NCBI RefSeq assembly: GCF_914767665.1 | Contig: NC_059504.1 | Span: forward strand, 27,196,001-27,260,000 | Length of the DNA: 64,000 nt | From: Harmonia axyridis | Taxonomy: Eukaryota; Arthropoda; Insecta; Coleoptera; Coccinellidae | Direction: 5' to 3' | Shown: positions 12,749 to 25,300 of the stretch, in pieces | Layout: each line of letters opens with the position of its first letter | Numbering within the stretch: the stretch's first letter is position 1 | Position numbers and translations under genes: made by a program | Notes under the pieces: model-generated | The model's input: only the letters and a program-made list of their open reading frames with translations | What the model was told of the DNA's origin: nothing | The model's database searches: none

Positions 12749-13110
12749 ACAGGGTGATTCTCCGCGATGACTTATAAGACGTTTATGGAAAACTAATCAT
12801 TATTTTATGCTGAAAAATTGCATCTTTGAGGTTTGAGATAATGATCTTTCTTCCTAAAATATTTTCTGACCTCTAAAACTTCCGGTTATACCAAAAACCT
12901 ACTACTACCTTCTTATTTCAAATGGCACACCCAGTATATTATTGCATCATTAGATAGCTTGTTTGATGAAAATTTCAGCAATATGATATAACTTGGGTGA
13001 AAAATTAGTTAATGGGATTCTTCTGAGGAAATGGTGGCCACAAGGATTCACATTTTTTTGAATATTGTAGAAAAAGTTTTTTCGGGAAAACCTTTTTAAT
13101 TTTCAATTCT
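12749..13110 (+). repeat. CAGGGTGATTCTCC repeat, opposite partner of 6,480-6,870
   Basis: Begins TA-CAGGGTGATTCTCCGCG and contains a CACACCCAG-TA end at about 12,935-12,945, so the first 195 bp could be a small TA-flanked MITE. Homology to 6,480-6,870 continues beyond that to about 13,110. It ends about 105 bp upstream of the first visible FATP exon. Confidence 0.65.
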
Positions 13111-13216
13111 GCCTGATTAGGTAATTATTACTAGTATATACTAGTAGAAAGTAGCTTTTAGGAGTAATTTTTTATGAATTTATAGAAAACCATTTCAATA
13201 ATCACTTTTATTTTAG

Positions 13217-13367
13217 GGCCCTGTACCGCTTCATCCGGCTACAGTTACAGATCAAAAGTTATGCCAGAAAGAACTTAACACTGGCTGACATCTTCAGAGA
13301 GAACGTGAAAAAGCATCCGAGCAAAACTGCGATCTGTTTCGAGGATCAAGAGTGGGATTTCGCAAAG
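13217..13367 (+). CDS. FATP exon (first visible), N-terminal region
   Basis: Acceptor TTTTAG at 13211-13216 and donor AAG|GTAATC. One base completes a codon from an upstream exon, then 50 codons including LTLADIFRENVKKHPSK and ICFEDQEWDF, matching the FATP start of the AMP-binding region. Because it starts in phase from another exon, the gene continues upstream. I searched 1-13.2 kb for a membrane-segment exon and could not support one. Confidence 0.9.
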
Positions 13368-16300
13368 GTAATCTTGAATTTGCATATTTACTTTCTCAAC
13401 TGCTTGTTATTGTTGTAAGTCAATAGCCTGAGTCAGTAAACGATCAAACGTTTCGGTTATCTATAGGTCAAAAAGACCGGAACTATCTATAATCGAAACT
13501 ACTGACGTAAATAATGGAGCAAAGGATTCGATATCAGCGATATGTATACAATATAGGGCGATCGGTGAATAACTTTTGTAAATTTTGGACTAGAAGAATG
13601 CTTCAAATTTTGACGGAATCGACATACTCAGCACATAAGCTTAGATTATTTTTGACTGGACAGGCTGGACCGGAAGAGATGAAACACGATACCATTCTGT
13701 ATTTTTGAATAAGAATTCCCAGTTTTTTTATCATAGTCATAATTTTCATGAAATCCTTATTTCGAAATTTCCCACTTGTCATCATTGATCTGTGGTTTCT
13801 TGATGTAGGTAATTTTATTCGAAAAATTTCATGGTTTAAACTAAAGATCATATCTTGAAAACTGTTCGTGATAATTGTACACTTTTTTTATTGCATTCCC
13901 GAATAGTATTCTGCAGATTTGCGGATCACTATACAGATAGTCCGAAAGAAACTGCAATTTTTGAAATATTACGTTTAAAAATTACAATAAGTCAACTTAT
14001 TCAAATGGCATGCCCTGATTTTTTCTCTGTCTTATATCTGGTGAAGAGTCTTCGCAAAAATATCCAGGGCATACCATTATTTAGAACCAGCCTATAGAAT
14101 CAGCAATAATTTAAGCTTATTCGCTGAATACTGTTGATTCCGTAAAAATCTGAATCATTCTTGGACCAAAATTTACCAGAAATATCGACCGATCGAGCAC
14201 TATTGACTCACATGCATATATGTTTTCCAATAAGAGGTTTCATTTTAAATAGTCCACTATTTGTGCAGATGTCACTTTCAAATTTGACAAAGAAACGATA
14301 AACCTTTCAACCAGGCATAATGTTTGGATCCTACACAATTCCATAACGTGGTGAACTGTAAAATTTCAGAGAGGTTAAGATTGTTATTTACTCGATTCCT
14401 AAAATTTATTAGGTATTGGAAATACTATATCAAAATGAAACCATTAAATTGGTTCTACAATCAAAAGTTCCCTCCTTTTTTGCTAGAATAGTACCCTTTT
14501 TCCATAAGAAAAGTACACTTTCCAGGAAGAAAAAGTATCCGATAGAAACCAAATCCGATTAGAAATGCGATCTTCTTTTATCATCCATTGTAAAAAGAAA
14601 TTAGTTGTGGAAGTTCCAGGTGATTAAAAAACGTAAATAATTCGACAATTTGTTATTCTCTCTTAGATAAGGATATCTTAAGAGCTGGTGTCGTTCACTA
14701 AAGTGAAAACAAAAGTTTAGTTGATAATAAGAAAATGTGGAGTCGTTATGCCAATTAACATACCATATATTTATTCAGATTCCTAGTCACGTTCTGTGAT
14801 CGTCATTTCTGTTATTATGAAATTCTCAAGATTTGGAATTCAATAACAGCAATGATTACTGTCACCTAAAGCTGAGTATGTTTGTTTTAATGCAATAATC
14901 AATTCTTACAATTCGACGATGAATAAATCGTAATTGAAATTTACTGCGAATTACCCGATATTTATCATCGTTGTTGTAAGAAAGTCTAAATTCATGTTTA
15001 AATTAATGATTGTTTATGTTACTGTACTTTGATTTCCGTGAATCTACTATAATTACATCAAACTGGGAAATGAGCAAAATTATTCAAGAATGAATATCAT
15101 TGAATACCTTATAATACGATTCCAGTTTTTGATGCGTGAATAGGAGAGGAAATCAATTGTCTTCGATTCCTCTATCCCTATTTCATGAAAACCTTAAATT
15201 CCAATGATTACCTGATAGGGTCGGTTAGGTAATATTGGCAGATTATACTGATTGGAATGTCAATATGTCGATGAGTGAGATTGATATAAATTTACGATCC
15301 GAGAGAGAAAAGAAAATAATTGATCAGAAATGCGCTTATTGTGCTAGAAAAGTCGTTGATTTTGTTCTTTGTTCAAAATGTAATTAAAATTTTTCATCCG
15401 TTGTGTATTAATGTAATTAATACACAACAACAATTAATACTAACAATGAAAATGCTCAGTGTAAACATATTCCATGTGAGAAACAGCAGCGTTTGAGAAA
15501 GTTGTAACGGAAAACGAATTATTGGATATGGAAAATGATTTCTTGAAGAAAGTACTCCAAGAAAATTAGGAAGCAAATAGAGTACTGAAGTTATTCAACA
15601 AATTATTAACTGAAGAAGTTGGTTTTTTGAAAATAAATACGTAAACAAAAGTAATCAGAGTCAAGATGTTGCACTTAAACATCTAAAAACAAAATCGATT
15701 GAGTTGTGACAATAAATATTAATCTATGATAATAAATGAAGAGTTGTTGCAACGCATAAGCGATATTTTATTACATGATCTTTGATTTTGACATGTACGC
15801 ATGCGCATTGAGTCAGATATTAAGCATTGTCTAAATCTGAAATACGGGGCCTCCCTTACTTCATTTAAATACAAGCAACCAACTTTCATTTGAGCAACCT
15901 TTATTTCGTCAGATATCTGTTTATGTCGAATATATGCAGTCATTATTCAACAAAAACAAACCTATAAATATTTGTAGCTGTATAGGTAAACAAAATAATG
16001 AAGTAAACTTTTTGAGAAATTTTAAATTTTATATCTTGATTTTGAGCATCTGTGGGAACCATTTTGATAGAGGAATAAAAAATTGTTCTCAAGAAAGAAT
16101 TTTACAATAATTTTGTAGGATTCTCTACAACAGATCATATTTAATTTGAAGATTCTATTCAAAGAATAAGAAATATAATACTGATATATCCTGAATTTTA
16201 TTAGAAATGTGAATTTAAATATAATATTGTGGTATTGTTATAGAATTTCTTTTTTGCATTTAGGCTATTAGCCTCATTATAATTTATCTCTGGTGAGATA

Positions 16301-19300
16301 TTTTGATCTGCTCTAGCAGGTGGCAATATGCACTCAGAAGGTTTGTTATATTATTATACAGTCTCTGTGCCGGTCGAAGTTAAGCTTTAACACACTTTTC
16401 ATCTTCGGTCTTTTATGCTTTCTTGGGGCTTTCTCATCATAGTCGCAAGCCTTCCTTATAAGAGGTTTTGCATGATTTTTCATTTTACTGATGGACTTCA
16501 CGCTCAGGTCTATTAAATGGTCGTCTGGGAATGGTATTTGCAGATCTTCATATATCCGTACGTTGACGACGAACCATGTTGCATTTACGGCTCGCCTCAG
16601 AATCGTTTTCTGCACGACTTGAAGTCTCTGCTGATGGATCTTTGCGGCGTATCCCTAAGCCGGGCATGCGTAAGTCATAACCGGCCGAATGGTGGACTTA
16701 GAGAGAAGAAACTTGTTGAAAAAAGACATTTTGCTGTTTTGCAAAGTAGCGTTTGCAACTCTGCCGTTGCTGTCTTTCCCTTTGGCACAGCTGATATGAC
16801 GTGTTGTTTTCAAGTAAGCTTCTTGTCAAGTATTAGTCCCACATACTTGGCCTCGTTTTCCGGCTGGAAAAGACCTCTCTGAAGACAGTACTCCGTCAAC
16901 TCTGGCTCTGAACGTGCGAGAATGCAGGTAACAGGCTACAAGTTGGAACATGGAGAGTGGGAAACCGGCCGCAACCAGCTTTTATAGCTGTACTTTGTGC
17001 CATATTATATCAAAAGCTTTGGGCGCATCCAAGAACATAACCTCTGTGACTTGTTTGCAGTTATATCCATCCATGATTTGTACCACAGTGGAGAGTTGTA
17101 TTCGAAAACCGAACTGTTCCAACTGTATGATCAGGGCTGTGTGTGTTCTGAGCTCTACGCCTCGATCTGTGCTTCACCCTGATAAGCTCCTTGATATTCT
17201 CTAGGATAGACTTCTCGCGTCGAAGCGTCCAATGATGTTTTGATGTTCTTCCAGTTCCTTGGGGTCATATATGAGTTTAATCGGACTCATATTTGTCATT
17301 ATTTGGTCCTTGAAAACCTGCAAAGTAGATGAGTCAACATTTCAATCATTCAAACCCAACAAGTAATCAAAAAAGGTATGGTTGTTCATCTCAAGATTTA
17401 AATAATCTGTCCAAAAACAAGATATAAAAAGTATATATCACCTGATAGCGATTCAGAGATTGGTCAAATATCACTGTTTTATTGAAAACGACGCAAATCA
17501 AGCAGGTTTCAAGAGCTTTATGGTAGGAGTTCCTTCAACAACTAAAGAGGAATTATACAAGAATAAAGTCTGGTTTCTCTTTTTCTAGATTCAATTTTAT
17601 GAGAGGACAATATGTTTCAGAACCTCAACCGAATTCAAAATCGTCAACTTAACTAATGACGGTCAAAAACTAAAAAACTCAGCTTTAGAACACAATACTC
17701 AGTATTTATCAAGCAAATTCAATCCTCTAAAGGTTTAAAGATAACAATTATTCACCAAAACGTTCAGTCCATTGGCAATTGTGTAAATAGATAAGAAGAA
17801 TTTATTCAAGATTTTCTTGACTGCTTATGACATACAGGCTTGCTTAGGTCATGAGTTCGTATGCTTAGTGTTGCTTAAAATTTGAAACTCTGGTGGTACT
17901 CAGAATAAGAAAGATAGGCCAAACATATGTTATATATTCGAAATCAGGGGAAAAAGAACTAGTCAAATATAGAAAAATATACTGGGTGTTCCATTTGAAA
18001 AAATTGAGTTGCTATCAATATGTTGCCCACTCTATATATATTTTGTTTTGTGAAATAATTTTAAAAAACACTAGTCGATTTCGTGGAACTTTTGTAGAAA
18101 ATATTTTTTTTACCTCTTTTATTAACAAAGTTAAAGGGGGGGGGGGTCAAATTATAGTGAAAAACCCGGTACATAGATAATTTAAAGCTTCATGCAAATT
18201 TTTTTCCTCATATTGTCTTTAGAAAGATAAAAAATTCAAGTTGAATATTGAAAAAGTTAGGAATACATTAATTTGAAGTCGGGAGCTGCGGTGTTAGCAG
18301 TTCTGTGGTCTTCAAGGGACCAATTGTCACATGAATAAACGATCGCTCTAAAGATTCTTACTTCTTGTCAGAACTTTCCCTATTTCTGTTAACTCGCATC
18401 AATAATTAATCTAGAAATTTTATTTTTTTTTCAGTTGGAAGAGTATAGCAATAAAATCGCCAACGTGTTCAAAAGCCATGGCTACAAAAAAGGCGACGTG
18501 GTTGCTCTTTTCATGGAAAACAAACCTGAGTATATCGGAGTTTGGCTGGGCTTGTCCAAATTAGGTGTTATTGTACCTTTTATCAACACTAACTTGAGGC
18601 TCTCTACGTTGGTCCATTCCATAACGATAGCCAAGTCACAAGCTGTCATTTTCGGAAGCGAGTTATCAGATGGTGAGTCATAAAAAGATTTAATTTTCTT
18701 AATAATAATACAGATGAACTGAACGAAAAATTAAATGAACATATAAAGCTTCTATTTCTATAAAAAAGTCGATTCAAAACGAATTTCCATTCTGAATAAT
18801 TACAACTTTGTGTACTGAATTCCTAACCAGAATTTCAATTTCCTTTTCCTGAATTTGAATTTACTATTCTGAAATCCAATTTTTCTTCTCTGAATGTTAC
18901 TTTTCTATTCTGAAATATATGTTCATTTTTCTAAACTACAATTGGAATAATGAATCACATCCCATATATACCTACAATGAGTTCTGTGATACCCAGAGAC
19001 GCATGATAACGAGCGCCCAAAAACTCTTGACGCCAATTCAGTGATTTCCTCGATTTTTCTTATATTATCAACCATTCTTCATTATAGCTGATCTATCTCA
19101 GTCTTCCATTGCATAATCATTACAATCCAATATACGAAACAAATTATTTCCTCAAAGCAAATTTTAGCTATCTTAACATTTACACCGTTTTATACCCATC
19201 CATTTCACCATTAGTCTCATGAATCACCTTATGTCAATTCTATTCTCACCTGGCTGGTTAATTCTAGATATTAACCTTCCACCTATATTGTTTCAACTGT

Positions 19301-22300
19301 TGTGTTGTCTATACGAATAATGTATTTTCAAGGCCTGAACGAATTAAAAAGAAATCTCGAAATATTTTAGGAATTGTAATGAGTTGTTTCATTACGTCAA
19401 TAATTAAGAATTCTTAATATGTCCAACATTAATTGTGTCCATCTCAAAGTGAAATAACGAATATTTTAATTAATGGGAATGGTGAAATTTTGTTAATTAG
19501 ATTTAATATATTTTTTTTAATAGCGCATTTACATGGGGCAGATAATAACAATGCTCATTATGCATGAAGGTTTATTATTTTTGTCAAACGTACAATAACA
19601 ACATCATATTTTGACTGACAAGATCATCGAAAAGTTCTACTTTTTCTCCGCCAAAGGAAAAAGTGTTTATATGGCAACTATAAATTACTTTGCCGCCCAC
19701 CGGAGGGAACAATGCAGCCTAGCAATGATAACTATCAACAATTATACTTCATGCCTCAAATTAATTTATCATGACGATCGTTAATATAAATTTTATTTGA
19801 TGGTGGATTTCCAGATTTTTATGAACTTCAAAACGTTAAAAAAATAACATATTTTATGCCCCACTTTTTCTTTATCAGGTCTTCAAGATGCTACTTTATT
19901 TACGGATTATCTAATAACACTTCGGACAATCAGTAGAGTGTATTGACTTTTTATCATTGTTCCATAGTTTTGTCTTTGAATTAAATGCGACAATTCTTCT
20001 CAAATTTGAATACAATACAAGAAAGTGTTCCAGACTATAAATATTTATGAATCCTACTTATTATATGGCAGAGATAACATTGAAATGCATCATGTTGAAT
20101 GTTTTATATTCCATAATTACTATTAAATATGTACTGATTGCAATAGATCAGAAATTGTTATTCTTTCAATTCAATTTTTTTGTAATTGAAATGAAAAAAT
20201 TTCCGAGAACCATTGACTTGATATTAGGGAGTTTTCAAGCTCTCATTCATTCATACCCCTATTAAGATCTTGAAGACCACATAACTGCATATACGGGGTG
20301 TTTTCAAGCTCTCATTCATTCATACCCCTATTAAGATCTTGAAGACCACATAACTGCATATACGGGGGTGTCTACTTTTTGAAGGGTCAAATTTCAAGAG
20401 GAGATCATATAAGTTTTTTGCAACAAAAATGTCAAATAACACATGTTCAATTTAACATTTCTTGAGTTCACGAAATACTTCAAATTTATCCATAAAATCC
20501 ATTACATTTCAGTTATCCTTGTAGCCACATCAAATTTGACTACATTTCAGGGAAATGGCATTAAATTCGCTATAAGATAAGAAGTTCTGTGTGCCAAAAA
20601 ATTCTCATTGAGTGATAAGAAGATGAATATCACGATTCTGAAGTAAACAAAATCGGTCATATTTTCCAATGGTTTTATCGATTAAAAATTAAGGATTGTG
20701 GACATGTTTTCTTTTCACCAAAAACTACTGCATTTAGTGTGCTTTCGAATGACATATCAACTTTTATGCTAGCTGCTCGTCCTCTGCCATAATATTATGG
20801 CTAATAAGAACGAACAACAAAAATTTGAAATATTCCGAACCTAAATTTGCTCTATCTTGAAGCTCTTTATGATTGAATATTAAAATAATTCTCTTGGAAA
20901 TCATGAATTTATCTGTTGTGAATCGAAATAAATCAAACGAATAAACTAAATTTCAATAATACAGATTTTATGGAAAAATGTATTATTATTCCAACACTTC
21001 CAACTAACATTGAAGAAATTTCCTACGATAATTCCTGTGATTATTTCACATATACACAACTAAATGACTGCCTCCGTAGTGCAGTGGACTGATGAGTCGA
21101 CTATGGTGCCAAAGGTACCGGATTCGAATCCTGGCTAGGTCATGGATGTTGTACATGTCTGGTGATGGTTAGGTTAGAGGCTAATGACCGTAACAGTCGA
21201 TGCCTTCAACGAAAGAAAAAACAGACAAAATTAAATTAAATTTTATTTTGTATGGAATGAATGAATTTAGTCGAATGAGATTTTGAAAGTGAATCTTTCT
21301 ACTGATTTTTTGATAATAATTAAGATCTACTGGGTGTTCAAAATGACATAATTCATTGATGACTTATTCAAACCTTAATATCGGTCTTATTCTAAATAGG
21401 ATGCCTTCCCCGTATTTTATTTTTTTATTATTTTTCATTATCTTCAAAAAATAAATAAAGGAAAATAAAATTTTGGGTATGCCATTTGGAATGAGCCCAA
21501 TATAAAATTTCGAGTCTGTCATCAATGAATCGACTCATTTTGAACACTCTAGAGTTCTCAATGATTATCAAAAAGTACTTACCTTCGTTTATTCAGTATT
21601 CACTTTTAAAATCTCTTCTTCTTCATTCTGATACCTATCCGTTCCGGATGCTGGCTAACATGATGGCTATACGGACCTTATCGACAATTGCTCGAAACAA
21701 ATTGTCGAAGAATTGATCATGGATATGATCATGAATTTTGTTTTTAACACGTTCAATTACAATTCATATCTTTCGCCAACTTGTGCTACCTTGTCCACCA
21801 GATTCTGAAGCTCATCTTTTTCATTCGATATAAGAACGGTGTTGTCTGCGTATTTTATATTATTAATACATTCGCCATTAATAATAAAATCATCCTTGTT
21901 GTCTTCAAAAGCCTCGCTGAAGATGTATTCGGAGTGTATTTTGAATAAAAGCTGAGACAACACGCATCCTTATCGAACTCCTCTTCTGACTAGACTGCCT
22001 CGGATTCCTCGTTCCCAATTCTCACTGAAGAGGTCTGGTTCCAATAAATATTGGCAATAATTGTATTTTTCGTTGCAGCCATTTCCGAAATATTGGATAA
22101 GGTAGAGTCTAAGACTGCTCTGTATCAGGTGAATGGAGGAAATAACAACAAATCGAGTTCTGACCAGAGATTTAAACCTCTCGATGATTATTTGAAAGAT
22201 AGTCCAAGTTCTGCTTTACCAACTCCAGAAAACCTAAACCACCATAGCAACCTTGTATACATATATACTTCTGGTACAACCGGCCTTCCAAAAGCAGCGG

Positions 22301-25300
22301 TGATTAGCAACTCTAGGTAAATATTGTTTTCTCTATAGTTTTCTTCATGAATAAAATATGTTAACCTAATGGGCATTCTAATTTTTTTATAAATGCGACT
22401 TTTTGCTGATAATATACATATTATGTATGAAACATATGACCATGAAGGATAGGGCAATAATATAACAAGAATGGAAGGATATAAATGAATCGCGGTCGAA
22501 ATGCGGGATGATTAAAAAAAAAAAAAGATGAAAAGGTGAAGTTATGCGTCTTTTGAATCGAATTTATTTCAAATTAATTTGAAAAAATTTGAAATAAATT
22601 TGATTCAAAAGACGCATAACTTCTCCATTTCATCAATGAAATCATTAGTCTAGTGAATAACATTCCCAAATTTTTAGGTACATTTTTATCGCTGCAGCAA
22701 TCCATTGGCTGGCTGGTTTCAAGAATACCGATCGTTTTTATACACCTCTTCCTTTGTATCACACTGCTGGCGGTTGCATGAGTGTCGGGCAAATGATAAT
22801 CTATGGTTCGACTTTGATAATCAGGAAAAAATTTTCAGCTTCATCGTACTTCACTGATTGTCAAAAATACAAAGCTACAGTAAGTTTTCACGAAGATTCT
22901 TTACTTGTGATGCCAAAACTTTGATTTTTTGTAGGTCGCTCAATACATAGGAGAAATGTGCAGGTATATCTTGGCAGTACCTCCAAAATCTGCCGATAAA
23001 GAACATAGTTTAAGGATGATTTTTGGCAACGGACTTAGACCTCAGATCTGGGTAGAATTTGTAGACAGGTTCAATATATCGAACGTGGCCGAATTCTATG
23101 GCGCCACTGAAGGAAATGCCAATATTGGTGAGTATGATACTGCAAAACCACAATACGTTGGAAATTGCTCAGAAAAAATCTCATTTCGCCTTGCACCCAA
23201 AACAAAAAGCTTTTGATGTGCTTCGCTGTCATTTTTATTAATTTCGTTTATTCTGTTTGTATTCCTAAATAATCTAGCTTTAGTATAAAATCAAAGTTAA
23301 TCCGATGAAACTGAAGAGATTTTTTTATACGTATACGTTTTTACTTTTACGTATGATAAAATCTTTCCTATTCAGAGGACCAAAAGGTCCAAAAAGGTTC
23401 CGTCCTCTTTTTTTCTGAATGATAAGAGACCAGAAAGCAGATCTTAGATATCTTGATTCGTTCTCGAGTTACAGGGCTTTTCTGAAAAATCACTGTTTCA
23501 AATATTTCGCTATTAACGTTATCGATCATTTTAGTACCTTTTTCTTTATGCTCTTTTGATAGGTTATGTCAGTGTCTGTCTGAAATCTTTGTTCATTCGA
23601 ATATTTTTTTCGCAGTCAACATCGATAACACAGTTGGCGCTATTGGCTTCGTGTCCAGGATTATACCCTCAGTCTATCCTATATCCATCATCAAGGTCGA
23701 CCAAAACACCGGTGAGCCTATAAGGGATCACAGAGGTCTCTGTATGCCATGCGAACCAAATGAGCCAGGAGTCTTCATAGGAAGGATAATAGCCAACAAT
23801 CCTTCCAGAGCTTTCCTTGGTTATGTGGATAAGAAGGCATCTGACAAGAAGGTGGTTAATGATGTTTTTTACCATGGCGACAAAGCATTTCTGTCAGGTA
23901 AGTTTTAATTTGGGGATAAAGATCAGACACAGGTTTCCCAACACCGAGATATTAAAGAGTACCTTCCTACCTTCCAGATTTAAGAAACTTACCTGAGAGA
24001 GCTTCCAAGAAGGTTGTGAATCAGATGTTGGTTATGAATGTGTTTTATTTGGCGGAGCAATTTTTTTGTTTCGATATTGTTGTTTGATATGTTGTAGTTG
24101 ACAATATTGCTGACATATTCTCCAGGTTTGTATCCGGACGGTACTTGTAGTACGGCACTTTTTCAGAATGTCCCACATAATATGGTTACCAATTCTTAGT
24201 AGAGTATCTTCCCTAATGCAAGATGTCACTCTTTATATTAATTTCCTGCAAACATTTGATATGCGCTCGAGATATGTTGGATTATTTAGTTGATTGGACA
24301 CCGGTAACGTTATTGATCGTCACCGATAGTCGAATCCTTTATGATTTGTTTGCAATAGTTTCCAGTTGAAATCGCTCGATCTGGAACGGTTAGGAGAAAT
24401 CCTTCCGGATCATTCTACCTGTTGTGAGTTCGACGTTTTAATGTAAATATGATCCTGACTCCGATCTTTGCATGATATTAAATATGGTCTTTATGTAGTT
24501 GTAAAGGTGTTGATTCGTCTGCTTCACACAATGTTTCATAGATCTTTGATGTACTTGCTTGGTATCGGAATTATCTTCGTAGGCGAAAGCCTACGAAAAT
24601 ATATCTGCCCATGAGCATGTTCCATGATGTCCAGCAGACCACAGCAGTGTTGTTTTTTAGGATGGAGATTATTTGCTTTTGTCATCAACATTCTCATTTC
24701 ACATTGAATTTTCTATGTGTGTTTTGCTCCATGGAACTATATCGAAAGAGTATGTTAGAAATAAACATGCATAAGTATTGAAGCCTCTCGTTATGTTCTT
24801 GCTGTTGAGGTTTGTTTTTAAAATTTTTAGGGTTATCCTAATAAACTCAGTAGTTAAGTCTTTCTTCATTTTTTGATTGGTCGGTTCTGTTTCATTTCAA
24901 GGTATTTGTAAAGATCGTCCGACTTCATTGCTTATATTTCCTGTCCGTTTGCAAGAGAAATCGATTGGTACTGAATTCTTCCTCGTACTAAGCTGATCAT
25001 ACGACACTTGTCTAATCCGCATACCATACCTACATCCTTTGAAAAATTTTCCACTAATTTGACCATAATTTCTAGGCGGTTCTGATGGCAATAAAATTAT
25101 TATTATTACCATCTTTCTTTTTCAGGCGATATTGTTGTAGCTGATGAATTTGGATATCTTTACTTCAAAGACAGGACCGGTGATACTTTCAGGTGGAAAG
25201 GGGAGAATGTCTCAACTTCGGAAGTAGAGGGGGTGCTGAGCAACATACTGGATTATAAGGATGTGGTGGTGTATGGAGTCGAGGTTAGAAACCAAGAAGG

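Noticed and set aside
21064..21140. True tRNA gene
   Set aside because: A and B boxes are present but acceptor and D stems do not pair and a SINE-like body and A-rich tail follow.
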